DNA of 8,008 nt from NCBI GenBank assembly GCA_913040875.1, contig CAJWHX010000139.1, forward strand, positions 1 to 8,008, in the 5' to 3' direction. The notes under the pieces are model-generated. The model had not been told where the DNA came from, made no database searches, and was given only the letters and a program-made list of their open reading frames with translations. A program made the translations under genes and the position numbers. The DNA is from an uncultured Pseudomonadota bacterium. GTDB lineage: Bacteria > Myxococcota > UBA796. Within the stretch, counting starts at the first letter, position 1. Each line of letters opens with the position of its first letter. Shown here one piece after another: positions 1 through 6,360 of the stretch.

Positions 1-197
1 TTACAACAGAGCAGCGGTCGTTTTTCTATCTATTTGAGCCAGGTGGAACGACCAATTCCAGTAATGAGAGATTGTTTACAGTTGGTGTGGGTGCTGCTGA
101 AAAAGTCGATGTGGCTGTGTTGTTTCCATCTGGAAAACAGGTACGTTTAGATAGCGTGCAGAGTAATCAGAGAATTGTGGTCGAGGAGAGTGGGTAA
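1..197 (+). CDS. ASPIC/UnbV-domain protein, C-terminal end (partial)
   Basis: Only the last 64 codons are present, read in frame from base 3 to the TAA at 195-197; the start lies outside the window. The visible peptide matches the ASPIC/UnbV domain: an RLFTVGVG stretch (about visible residues 23-30), then AAEKVDVAV, FPSGK (41-45) in the place of the usual WPSGK, and a closing SNQRIVVEE. In known proteins this domain sits at the C-terminus after FG-GAP/VCBS beta-propeller repeats, and the proteins are extracellular or periplasmic. The W-to-F change in WPSGK is a mild departure. The stop is three bases before the next gene's ATG, and a GAGGAG (184-189) inside this gene probably serves that ATG, so the two are almost certainly cotranscribed. 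The propeller part is inferred from the family and not seen. Confidence 0.8.
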   Translation, partial: TTEQRSFFYLFEPGGTTNSSNERLFTVGVGAAEKVDVAVLFPSGKQVRLDSVQSNQRIVVEESG

Positions 198-200
198 AAA

Positions 201-1628
201 ATGCAAGGTAAAAGCGTTGCCATACTGCTAGTACTGGGTTTGTTCGGGTGCAGTTCCTCGCCGACAGTCACTGAAACGGCTGACCATATCGAGTCTCCAG
301 AGTGGAAAGACACGATAACGACAAGAGATGTTGGCGCAGATGTCACCTTCTCGACTGCGAAAGAATGCGGGGAATGTCATCCCTCGCACATGCAGGAGTG
401 GGAACAATCGATGCATGCGTATGCGGCTCACTCACCAGTTTTCGATGCTATGGCTCAAAAGGCCTTTAGAGATACTTCTGGCGAAGTGGGAACCTTTTGC
501 ACAAGTTGTCATTCCCCAATTGGCGCGATTCAAGGTGAGGATGGTTCGGTCACGAGAGAGGGGCGTTCAGAAATATCTAGAGATTCGGTGTCTTGTGAAG
601 TTTGCCACTCTGCTGTCGATCACTCCAATCCAGTCGGTAATCTGTCACTGGAGCTGACTGCGACTGGGGAGATTACAGGACCTTTTGAAAGTCCATTCAT
701 GGAAGGTCACGAAAGCATTCAAAGTGATTTTGTGCAGTCGGCGGAGCTGTGTGGCTCCTGTCATGATGTGTTCAATTACCCTGGACTTCGAATTGAAGAG
801 GCGTACACGGAGTACTCTACCAGTCCCGCCAAGGATATGGGACTTACGTGTCAGGATTGTCATATGGGGAGTATACCGGGTGTAGTATCTGGAAGGTCCG
901 TAGAGCCAATTGCGGTGGTGGAAGGCAAGATTTATCCCGACCGCGAGCGCTCGTCACACCGCTTCATCGGACCAGATTATTCACTGCTAGATGAGTTTCC
1001 TTATCCGGATGACCTAGAGAAGTCTCAGCGCGCTCAGCAAGAAATGTTTGAACAAATCACGGTTCTACTTCGCAATGCCGTTGAACTGAGCGATGTTAAA
1101 ATAGATCGCAGCAATGGGGCACCCGTTCTACGTGTAACCATGCAATCTCTAACCAGTGGACACAATGTACCGACTGGGTTCACGTCAGAACGTCAACTCT
1201 GGTTGGACGTGGTTGTGCGCAATACTGCCGGTACGGTGTTGTTCTCTAGTGGTCAACTGGATTCCTATGGGGATCTGTACGATAGTCACTCTTGGGAAGT
1301 TGCGTCAGATCCTGAAAAGTTGGATGAACAGTTGGTCAATCTTCAGTCCAAAAATAAGATGCGCTTTGGGGAACTGGAGCTTCCAAACACGACAGAAACA
1401 GTCTTTCCAATGGATGCAGACTACATCGAAAAGCATTCTCTTCGTCCTTTGGAGACTCGTGTGGTGTCTTATGAGTTGCCACAGAATGTGGGTCAACAGT
1501 CTATTCAAGTCGATGTGAACCTAAAGTATAGAAACTTACCGCCATACATTCTCCGAGATCTTCAGTTGGAAGAGTTGGTAGACAGATTGCAGGTATTCAC
1601 AATTGATGAAGTGACTTGGATAGAGTAG
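201..1628 (+). CDS. Five-heme c-type cytochrome lipoprotein
   Basis: This 475-residue protein is a predicted electron-transfer lipoprotein. It has a type II signal peptide with Lys4, a hydrophobic stretch and the lipobox LFGC, making Cys17 the lipidated residue; Ser follows it, so outer-membrane retention is likely. Five CXXCH heme sites are visible: CGECH 56-60, CTSCH 100-104, CEVCH 132-136, CGSCH 184-188 and CQDCH 217-221. Extra histidines such as His72 in EQSMHAYAA could be distal ligands, as in cytochrome c554-type proteins. Residues from about 290 to 470 hold no heme site and look beta-rich, with a GHNVPTGF motif (320-327) followed by RQLWLDVVVRN, a C-terminal part I associate with some multiheme cytochromes. 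The redox partner and substrate cannot be told from sequence. It directly follows the ASPIC/UnbV gene and precedes the SUMF1-fold gene. The ATG at 201 gives a proper signal peptide. Confidence 0.9.
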   Translation: MQGKSVAILLVLGLFGCSSSPTVTETADHIESPEWKDTITTRDVGADVTFSTAKECGECHPSHMQEWEQSMHAYAAHSPVFDAMAQKAFRDTSGEVGTFCTSCHSPIGAIQGEDGSVTREGRSEISRDSVSCEVCHSAVDHSNPVGNLSLELTATGEITGPFESPFMEGHESIQSDFVQSAELCGSCHDVFNYPGLRIEEAYTEYSTSPAKDMGLTCQDCHMGSIPGVVSGRSVEPIAVVEGKIYPDRERSSHRFIGPDYSLLDEFPYPDDLEKSQRAQQEMFEQITVLLRNAVELSDVKIDRSNGAPVLRVTMQSLTSGHNVPTGFTSERQLWLDVVVRNTAGTVLFSSGQLDSYGDLYDSHSWEVASDPEKLDEQLVNLQSKNKMRFGELELPNTTETVFPMDADYIEKHSLRPLETRVVSYELPQNVGQQSIQVDVNLKYRNLPPYILRDLQLEELVDRLQVFTIDEVTWIE

Positions 1629-1673
1629 AGTAATCGTCTAGAATGTAGTGGTAGACCGTTCCAAGGGGGCAAG

Positions 1674-2558
1674 ATGTGGTCCTTAGCGCTGATATTTGGA
1701 TGTGGTGAGAAAGAAGACAATGTAGATACAGCGTCGTCATCAGTCGTAACGACCCCAGAACTCGATGAGGACAATGAGTGTGGTGGCGAATCCGTCACGG
1801 GTATACCAATGGGTAATATTGACTGTGTGAATGACCGATGTACAGTAGAATCAGGACCTTTTTGGATGGGATCGGACTTTGCAGCATCAGAGTGTCCCAT
1901 ACATGAAGTAGTCCTCAGTACATTCGACATCGATCAATATGAAGTCACGCTAGAAGATTGGCAACGATGTGTTGATCAGGGACGCTGTACAGCATTGCCA
2001 GATCATTGTACAGGACCACTATACAACCGTCCTGACTTCTCGAATCAGTTCCCGGCCATTTGTGTCACGTGGCAGCAAGCAAGTGGGTATTGTCAGGGCA
2101 TTGGCGGTAGACTTCCCACCGAGGCCGAATGGGAGAAATCCGCTTCTGGGACCGATGGTGCAAAGTGGGCGTGGGGGGCACTAGCACCCGATTGCGATGA
2201 TGCCAATTTTCGATTGGCGAGTATTTATTGCTCTCCAGGGATTAGACCCGTTGGATGGTATTCTGACAGTGTCTCGGCTTTTGGCCTCTATGATGTCAAT
2301 GGAAATGTCTTTGAGTGGGCTGCAGACTGGTATGACCCCAATTTTTATGAAACATCTCCCGAGCTAGATCCCATCAAAGAATCTGGTACCTGTGGTCTTA
2401 CGAGCGATGGTCAAGAGGTGGACTGCATCAACCGTGTACTGAGAGGCGGGGCATACAATACAACGGAAGCAACAATTCGAAATGCGTCCAGAAGTTTTGC
2501 ATTGCCAGACTTGGTCGATGTGAACGTTGGATTCCGATGTGCATATGACGTACAGTGA
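1674..2558 (+). CDS. SUMF1/FGE-fold lipoprotein, Cys-rich, without FGE catalytic cysteines
   Basis: This 294-residue protein carries the formylglycine-generating-enzyme (SUMF1) fold across about residues 58-291. Landmarks in order are GPFWMGSD (61-68), IDQYEVT (86-92), GGRLPTEAEWE (144-154), FGLYDVNGNVFEWAADWY (203-220), RVLRGGAY (254-261) and VGFRCA (285-290). In true FGE two active-site cysteines follow the GGxY motif; here that stretch reads NTTEATIRN, so sulfatase-activating chemistry is unlikely. A structural, binding or PvdO-like role is more plausible. It has 15 cysteines, consistent with a disulfide-rich exported protein. The predicted lipobox is LIFGC with Cys10, after an unusually short leader without a basic residue. 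The ATG at 1674 is chosen because AAGGGGG (1663-1669) precedes it and no other start codon exists in frame before the upstream TAG. It lies 45 bases after the cytochrome gene, probably in the same operon. Confidence 0.88.
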   Translation: MWSLALIFGCGEKEDNVDTASSSVVTTPELDEDNECGGESVTGIPMGNIDCVNDRCTVESGPFWMGSDFAASECPIHEVVLSTFDIDQYEVTLEDWQRCVDQGRCTALPDHCTGPLYNRPDFSNQFPAICVTWQQASGYCQGIGGRLPTEAEWEKSASGTDGAKWAWGALAPDCDDANFRLASIYCSPGIRPVGWYSDSVSAFGLYDVNGNVFEWAADWYDPNFYETSPELDPIKESGTCGLTSDGQEVDCINRVLRGGAYNTTEATIRNASRSFALPDLVDVNVGFRCAYDVQ

Positions 2559-2632
2559 CAATTTATTTTATTTGTGACAGATATTTCACCCACCATACCA
2601 AATTATCGACTGTATACTTCCTTATATTCATC

Positions 2633-2639
2633 AAAGGAG
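2633..2639 (+). promoter_or_regulatory. Ribosome binding site that sets the GTG start at 2646
   Basis: AAAGGAG lies six bases before GTG 2646. The longer open frame would begin at GTG 2574, which is preceded only by an A/T-rich stretch with no Shine-Dalgarno sequence. This favours the shorter 344-residue protein. Confidence 0.75.
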
Positions 2640-2645
2640 TACATT

Positions 2646-3680
2646 GTGACTTATCAAATGCAATCCGAACGGTCTCAACAAGAACAGTCTAATTCGAATG
2701 GTTCATCATCCTCAAACTCTTCGAACTCCACAATGATTGCCAGTTCAATGGGTTCACAGTCATCTCCAGGAACGTTGACGGATGTTCTCTCTATGATCGT
2801 AGGTGGTCAACTGCAGGATGGTATGGCGGCAGCACATAATTTGGCAAACGTTGCTCGAAGTCACAATGACAACGCGACTGCACAATGGGCTGGAAAGTTA
2901 TGGACCATCGCCAAGACCTTTTCAGAAATTCGGCAAATAATTGCTCAGGAAACCATGAATGGTGTAAAGGATAAGGCTGCACTCATCGGTCAATTGGCTA
3001 GAGCGTTGGCCGATAGTGGAACGGTCACACAAGGAGATGTGGATCGAGTTCTCCAAAGTGCTGGTGGCTACTGGAATTTGGCAGACAAAGATGAAAAAGA
3101 AGGCTCGTCGAATGGTACAGGTGCCGCGGCCGCCGCTCAAAACAGTGAAACGGTAGAGCAATATAAGATGGGAACAGGTAGAACAGGCGCTCACTGTGGG
3201 ATTGCAACCTCGTTGATGCTTCTTCAAGCAAATGGCAAGACTGCGGATGCCCACCAACTCGTCTCCGAAATGTATATATATGGCGATGGAACAGACGTCG
3301 ACTTGATGGCCGAGTCGCTTCGTAAACGAGGTCTAGATTCAGCACAGTCGACACGCGACGGAACTTGGGGTCCATTGATGGCGACGTTGGAGAAGGGTCA
3401 ACCGGTTCCATTTGGTGTGACCCACTGTGTTGGAGAAATTGTAAAAATGAACAGCACTCCTTCCAAATATTATTCTCATAAGCGTCCGGGTGATCGTTAC
3501 AGTGATGATTTTCCAGGATCAGGGCACTGGATTTTGGTCGTTGGTTTTGAAGGGGCTCTAGAGAATCCAACACACTTCCTGTACAATGATCCGCACCTGG
3601 GCGGGCAGGTTCGAGCAACCAAATCGGAACTTGAAAGAATGGGTGTTGGAAACGGTGACTTTTTCCAGATCACTCAGTAG
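2646..3680 (+). CDS. C39/papain-like cysteine peptidase domain protein with Ser/Asn-rich N-terminus
   Basis: This 344-residue protein starts at a GTG with a strong ribosome binding site. Residues 1-45 are rich in Ser, Asn and Gln and should be disordered. Residues about 46-150 look helical. A Gly/Ala run (GTGAAAAAQ, about 157-165) links to the C-terminal domain. That domain shows a papain/C39-like triad pattern: Cys184 in GAHCGIATSL at the head of a predicted helix, His294 in SGHWILVVGF, and Asn314/Asp315 in FLYNDP followed by HLGG. The only other cysteine is Cys261. Known relatives of this fold cleave peptides or act as transglutaminase-like or amidase enzymes, and the substrate here is unknown. 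No signal peptide or membrane segment is visible, so it is either cytoplasmic or exported by a non-Sec route. It starts 87 bases after the SUMF1-fold gene and overlaps the convergent hydrolase gene by 11 bases. I do not recognise the N-terminal part. Confidence 0.75.
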   Translation: MTYQMQSERSQQEQSNSNGSSSSNSSNSTMIASSMGSQSSPGTLTDVLSMIVGGQLQDGMAAAHNLANVARSHNDNATAQWAGKLWTIAKTFSEIRQIIAQETMNGVKDKAALIGQLARALADSGTVTQGDVDRVLQSAGGYWNLADKDEKEGSSNGTGAAAAAQNSETVEQYKMGTGRTGAHCGIATSLMLLQANGKTADAHQLVSEMYIYGDGTDVDLMAESLRKRGLDSAQSTRDGTWGPLMATLEKGQPVPFGVTHCVGEIVKMNSTPSKYYSHKRPGDRYSDDFPGSGHWILVVGFEGALENPTHFLYNDPHLGGQVRATKSELERMGVGNGDFFQITQ

Positions 3681-4566
3681 AGGGTGGCTGAATACAATCG
3701 ACAATAGCCTCTGCTAATAGATCGGGACATTCTACGTGTGGCGAGTGACCGGAAGGTAACTGGATATTATTTTGCAGCGTAGGGATAGCTTTCAGTCGAC
3801 TTGGCAGATCAGGCAGCTGCAGGTACCAACTGTGTTGTCCGAATAGACAGTGTGTTGGGCATTCAATATGACTGAGAATGTCCAAAAATCTTGGCAATGA
3901 AAAGGAAATGGCAGATTTGTTCCGATGTCTGGGATCCCATCGCCATTGTCTCAGTTCCCCGTCCATAGGTTCTGTTAGTCGAAGGGCCTGTTGTTGCAAG
4001 CTGTTGTGAGACAAGAAGGGGTGTGCGCGGCTTAATTTCTTTATGGCGGTTTCAAGTGTCATCGCGCGATGCTTAGATGCCCGTGATCGTTGAGATAAAT
4101 GCAGTTTGAAGCGATGGGTGGCTTCAGCCTCTATTTCATGTTTGGGTCCCAATCCATCAATTAGAATGCACCGGTTTGGTTTGTGAGAACAGAGTGCACT
4201 GTAGATCGACGCAATCGTACCACCCATTGAATGACCAACGAGTACGAAGTCATCGAGCTTGTGTGCTTGAATTAGGGATTGTAAGTCAGAGATGTAATCG
4301 GCGAAGTGATACTCTTCATAGAGTGGGATGTGCCCGCTGTGCCCATGTCCTCTGTGGTCCAAAGCCAAACAATGATAGCCTTTGTCGGCGAGTCTTGTTG
4401 CTACGGTATTCCAGCTGTCGCCATGGTCTAGCCAGCCATGTAAGAAGACGATTGTAGGTTTATTTGGAGAGACGTCGCCCCAACTATAGGTACAGAGATT
4501 CAGACCGTGATGGATCCAGAATTCTTCAGAGTAAGTGGGGGCTGCTAATTGTACTAGTGGACTCAT
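3670..4566 (-). CDS. Alpha/beta hydrolase, SERHL-like
   Basis: This 298-residue alpha/beta-fold hydrolase probably acts on an ester or similar bond, with unknown substrate. Visible features are the oxyanion segment VFLHGWLDHG (41-49 region), LDHRGHGHSG (69-78), the nucleophile elbow GHSMGG with Ser113 (111-116), and SGHSPHVE near the end with His274 as likely catalytic base. The order HGWLD, then RGHGHSGH, then a Y-rich DYISDL resembles serine hydrolase-like (SERHL) proteins, as does RWDPR (209-213). The usual acid position after strand 6 reads FGQHSWYL, with no Asp, so the acid is missing or relocated. No signal peptide is seen. The ATG at 4566 is preferred; a TTG at 4602 would extend the protein by 12 residues but lies inside the terminator of the upstream ATPase. 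No Shine-Dalgarno sequence precedes the ATG. The stop overlaps the convergent peptidase-like gene by 11 bases. Confidence 0.85.
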   Translation of the reverse strand: MSPLVQLAAPTYSEEFWIHHGLNLCTYSWGDVSPNKPTIVFLHGWLDHGDSWNTVATRLADKGYHCLALDHRGHGHSGHIPLYEEYHFADYISDLQSLIQAHKLDDFVLVGHSMGGTIASIYSALCSHKPNRCILIDGLGPKHEIEAEATHRFKLHLSQRSRASKHRAMTLETAIKKLSRAHPFLSHNSLQQQALRLTEPMDGELRQWRWDPRHRNKSAISFSLPRFLDILSHIECPTHCLFGQHSWYLQLPDLPSRLKAIPTLQNNIQLPSGHSPHVECPDLLAEAIVDCIQPPSTE

Positions 4567-4590
4567 ACAGTAGGAAATACCATAAGTTCC

Positions 4591-4634
4591 GAAAAAGAAC
4601 AACCCCTGACTCGGATGACTCGAATCAAGGGTTG
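4591..4634 (-). terminator. Intrinsic terminator of the ATPase gene
   Basis: The two arms are 4600-4613 and 4621-4634, with a 7-base loop. Read on the - strand, all 14 positions pair if two G-U wobbles are allowed (4606/4628 and 4610/4624). On the + strand the same positions are C-A mismatches. The - strand arm is followed directly by UUCUUUUUC (4599-4591). Both facts show that it works on the - strand, 26 bases after the ATPase stop at 4660. Confidence 0.85.
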
Positions 4635-4659
4635 AAGAATGTGTGGGAACTGGGAAGTG

Positions 4660-5577
4660 TTATTTGGCAATCTTTTGCTTGCGTTTATTTTTGAGTGCAC
4701 TCACTTCAGTGACCCATGCCGACGCCATAGCTTGTGCGGTTTTTGGGTTGTCTCGTTCTTTTATGAATTCGTATCCTTTACGAGCAGCCTCTACACTGTC
4801 GAAGGCACCTTGTTCATATCCCCATGAGATGGCTGTTTCAGAGTTGGGGAAGACAGTTGGTGCATTGGCTTCAATCTCTTCCTTTTCTCTAGAGGTAAGT
4901 CCATCGTAGAGTTGAGCCTCAATCTTTTCAGGCATTCCACTCCAGCATCCAGTTTCGTCCCAGATGACCAAACCAGATCGTCCTGCACGTGCCCAGAGTA
5001 CTTCGACGCCACGTTTGTTTCCTTGTTGTACGATCTTCAGTTGTACGTTTATACTTCGAGTTAATCGAGCCAATTCTGTTTCAGAAACAGTTGTACGGGT
5101 GACTTCTTTTGCCTTTCCATCTCGAGCATCTTGTAAGTGGTAAATCCATAAGCAGTCGGTACCCCAACGAGAAACGGAATCTTGAAGCTGTCGCATTGCC
5201 AAGGCCTTCTCTTTCATTCCCGCCATGAGATTTCGTTGACGCCCCTTTTCTTTGTCTTGCATCACTTTAACAACGATGGGTGTGATGATGGCAGTGAGTG
5301 AATCTACGATGATTGTTTTGACACCAGAACCAGGCATATTTTCGTATAGGCACCGGGAGATATCGTCTGGGTCGACGTTGTCTTGTGGGTCATCACTGAG
5401 TGCAAATACATCTTCTTGGGCGAGTTCGAGTACCTCAGTGAAACGATGGTCTGCATCGATGACAACTTTAGGACCCCGCATTTGAGCTGCAAATGTGGAT
5501 TTACCAGAACCTGGATAACCAACGAGTGACCAGTGACGAGGAGGGTATTGGGGTTTGATCATTTTTTTGAAAGCCAT
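4660..5577 (-). CDS. Phage-type RecA-fold ATPase, Sak4/AAA_24-like
   Basis: This 305-residue protein is a predicted cytoplasmic NTPase of the RecA-like fold. Walker A is GYPGSGKST (20-28), Walker B is KTIIVDSLTAI (87-97), and a later WIYHLQDARDGK (144-155) fits the sensor-strand region of AAA_24/Sak4-type proteins. In phages such proteins act in recombination or single-strand annealing with SSB. After the core, residues about 249-305 form a Trp/Ala/Lys-rich helical tail (SWGYEQGAF, then AARKGYEFIK and ASAWVTEV) that I recall from some phage-related ATP-binding proteins. The Lys-rich C-terminus (NKRKQKIAK) could bind nucleic acid. No other phage gene is recognisable nearby, so it may be a domesticated phage gene or part of a larger island beyond the window. 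The ATG at 5577 has TAGG about 8 bases upstream. It has its own promoter (5630-5658) and terminator (4591-4634), so it is probably a single-gene transcript. Confidence 0.8.
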   Translation of the reverse strand: MAFKKMIKPQYPPRHWSLVGYPGSGKSTFAAQMRGPKVVIDADHRFTEVLELAQEDVFALSDDPQDNVDPDDISRCLYENMPGSGVKTIIVDSLTAIITPIVVKVMQDKEKGRQRNLMAGMKEKALAMRQLQDSVSRWGTDCLWIYHLQDARDGKAKEVTRTTVSETELARLTRSINVQLKIVQQGNKRGVEVLWARAGRSGLVIWDETGCWSGMPEKIEAQLYDGLTSREKEEIEANAPTVFPNSETAISWGYEQGAFDSVEAARKGYEFIKERDNPKTAQAMASAWVTEVSALKNKRKQKIAK

Positions 5578-5595
5578 GGTGATTACCTATGTAGG

Positions 5596-5626
5596 AGTGT
5601 TGAGTGTCGGTTCTCTGTCCAACACT
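5596..5626. repeat. Inverted repeat at the ATPase transcription start
   Basis: AGTGTTG (5596-5602) and CAACACT (5620-5626) are perfect 7-base inverted arms separated by 17 bases. The predicted transcription start of the ATPase promoter, about 7 bases beyond its -10 box, falls in or beside the right arm. This position would suit a repressor site or a 5' leader hairpin. The arms are short, so chance is possible. Confidence 0.35.
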
Positions 5627-5629
5627 GTT

Positions 5630-5658
5630 AATTTACAATAAACATGACCCACAGTCAA
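5630..5658 (-). promoter_or_regulatory. Sigma70-type promoter for the ATPase gene
   Basis: On the - strand a -35 box TTGACT (5658-5653) and a -10 box TAAATT (5635-5630) are separated by exactly 17 bases. This is close to the TTGACA/TATAAT consensus. It would give a leader of roughly 45 bases before the ATG at 5577. Confidence 0.65.
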
Positions 5659-5787
5659 TCAACTTACGGACATTTTATGACCGCAATAAATTTATTTTGT
5701 ACTCCTAATTGAACATCTATTTCACATTGGTCGTTCGATGATTTTTCGGATACAGGAGGATATTCCGTTCGTACAGAGGAGAGCCGT

Positions 5788-6357
5788 ATGAATATCGTGA
5801 TTATCGCTGGAACCAATAGGATTGGCTCCAACAGTAAAAAAATTGCCTTGTATTTACAAGCCAAATATGAAGCGGAGGGTTGCAATGTACAGGTGATTGA
5901 CTTGGCAGATTTGCCTTCAGAGCTTCTGACACCGACCGTCTATAAAGAAAAACCAGAATCGTTCAAGGCTTTTCATGACCCGATTTTGAATGCCGACGGT
6001 GTCGTCTTTGTCGTTCCAGAGTACAACGGTTCTTTCCCTGGAATTTTGAAGTTCTACATTGACCTGTGGAAGTATCCAGATGCGTTTGAGGGCCGCTGCG
6101 TGGCCTTTGTTGGGATATCTTCTAATCAGTGGGGTGCACTACGCCCAATTGAGCATTTGCAAGGGGTTTGCGGATATCGAAACGCGTGGCAATTCAATGA
6201 ACGCGTGTTCCTAAACAACATTTGGAGCCGATGGAACAACGAAGAGAAGACCCTTCGACCATTGACTCCAAAAGAACTGGATTACAATGCACTCATTGAT
6301 TCACAAACCAAAGGCTTTATCAAGTTTTGCGCAGTGCATTCCAAACATCAGCAGTAA
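5788..6357 (+). CDS. NAD(P)H-dependent FMN reductase family protein
   Basis: This 189-residue flavodoxin-fold protein matches the NADPH-dependent FMN reductase family (SsuE/ChrR/azoreductase-like), which uses NAD(P)H to reduce FMN, quinones, azo compounds or metal ions. The first strand MNIVIIAG leads into the FMN phosphate loop GTNRIGSNS (8-16). The flavin-ring loop is PEYNGSFPG (77-85), followed by ILKFYIDLW, and a third loop lies at GISSNQWGALRP (109-120). The length fits the family. It is cytoplasmic, with no signal peptide. The ATG at 5788 follows AGAGGAGAG (5775-5783), a good Shine-Dalgarno sequence. A second Shine-Dalgarno-like AGGAGG (5754-5759) lies farther upstream with no usual start codon after it. 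The gene converges with the thioredoxin gene, with three bases between the stops. The actual substrate cannot be told from sequence. Confidence 0.9.
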   Translation: MNIVIIAGTNRIGSNSKKIALYLQAKYEAEGCNVQVIDLADLPSELLTPTVYKEKPESFKAFHDPILNADGVVFVVPEYNGSFPGILKFYIDLWKYPDAFEGRCVAFVGISSNQWGALRPIEHLQGVCGYRNAWQFNERVFLNNIWSRWNNEEKTLRPLTPKELDYNALIDSQTKGFIKFCAVHSKHQQ

Positions 6358-6360
6358 CTG

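Noticed and set aside
2574..2645. Longer start (GTG 2574) for the peptidase-like gene
   Set aside because: No Shine-Dalgarno sequence precedes it, and the extra 24 residues look unlike a signal peptide. GTG 2646 has AAAGGAG at the right distance.
2609..2789. TATACT near 2612 as a promoter for the peptidase-like gene
   Set aside because: No -35-like hexamer lies 16-18 bases upstream, so I do not call a promoter.
3025..3618. Long open frame antisense to the peptidase-like gene (197 codons)
   Set aside because: It lies opposite a well-supported coding region, has no ribosome binding site or family resemblance, and its His/Ser/Pro-rich composition is typical of an antisense shadow.
4567..4602. 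TTG start at 4602 for the alpha/beta hydrolase
   Set aside because: It lies in the stem of the ATPase terminator, and the adjacent AGGGG is too close to act as a ribosome binding site.
5687..5698. AT-rich palindrome AATAAATTTATT upstream of the FMN reductase gene
   Set aside because: It is a low-complexity palindrome expected by chance in AT-rich DNA. No well-spaced -35/-10 pair could be tied to it.
5754..5791. Possible nine-codon leader peptide (ATT 5762 to TGA 5791) after AGGAGG, overlapping the FMN reductase ATG
   Set aside because: ATT is a very rare start and the peptide has no recognisable feature. The AGGAGG may be chance.
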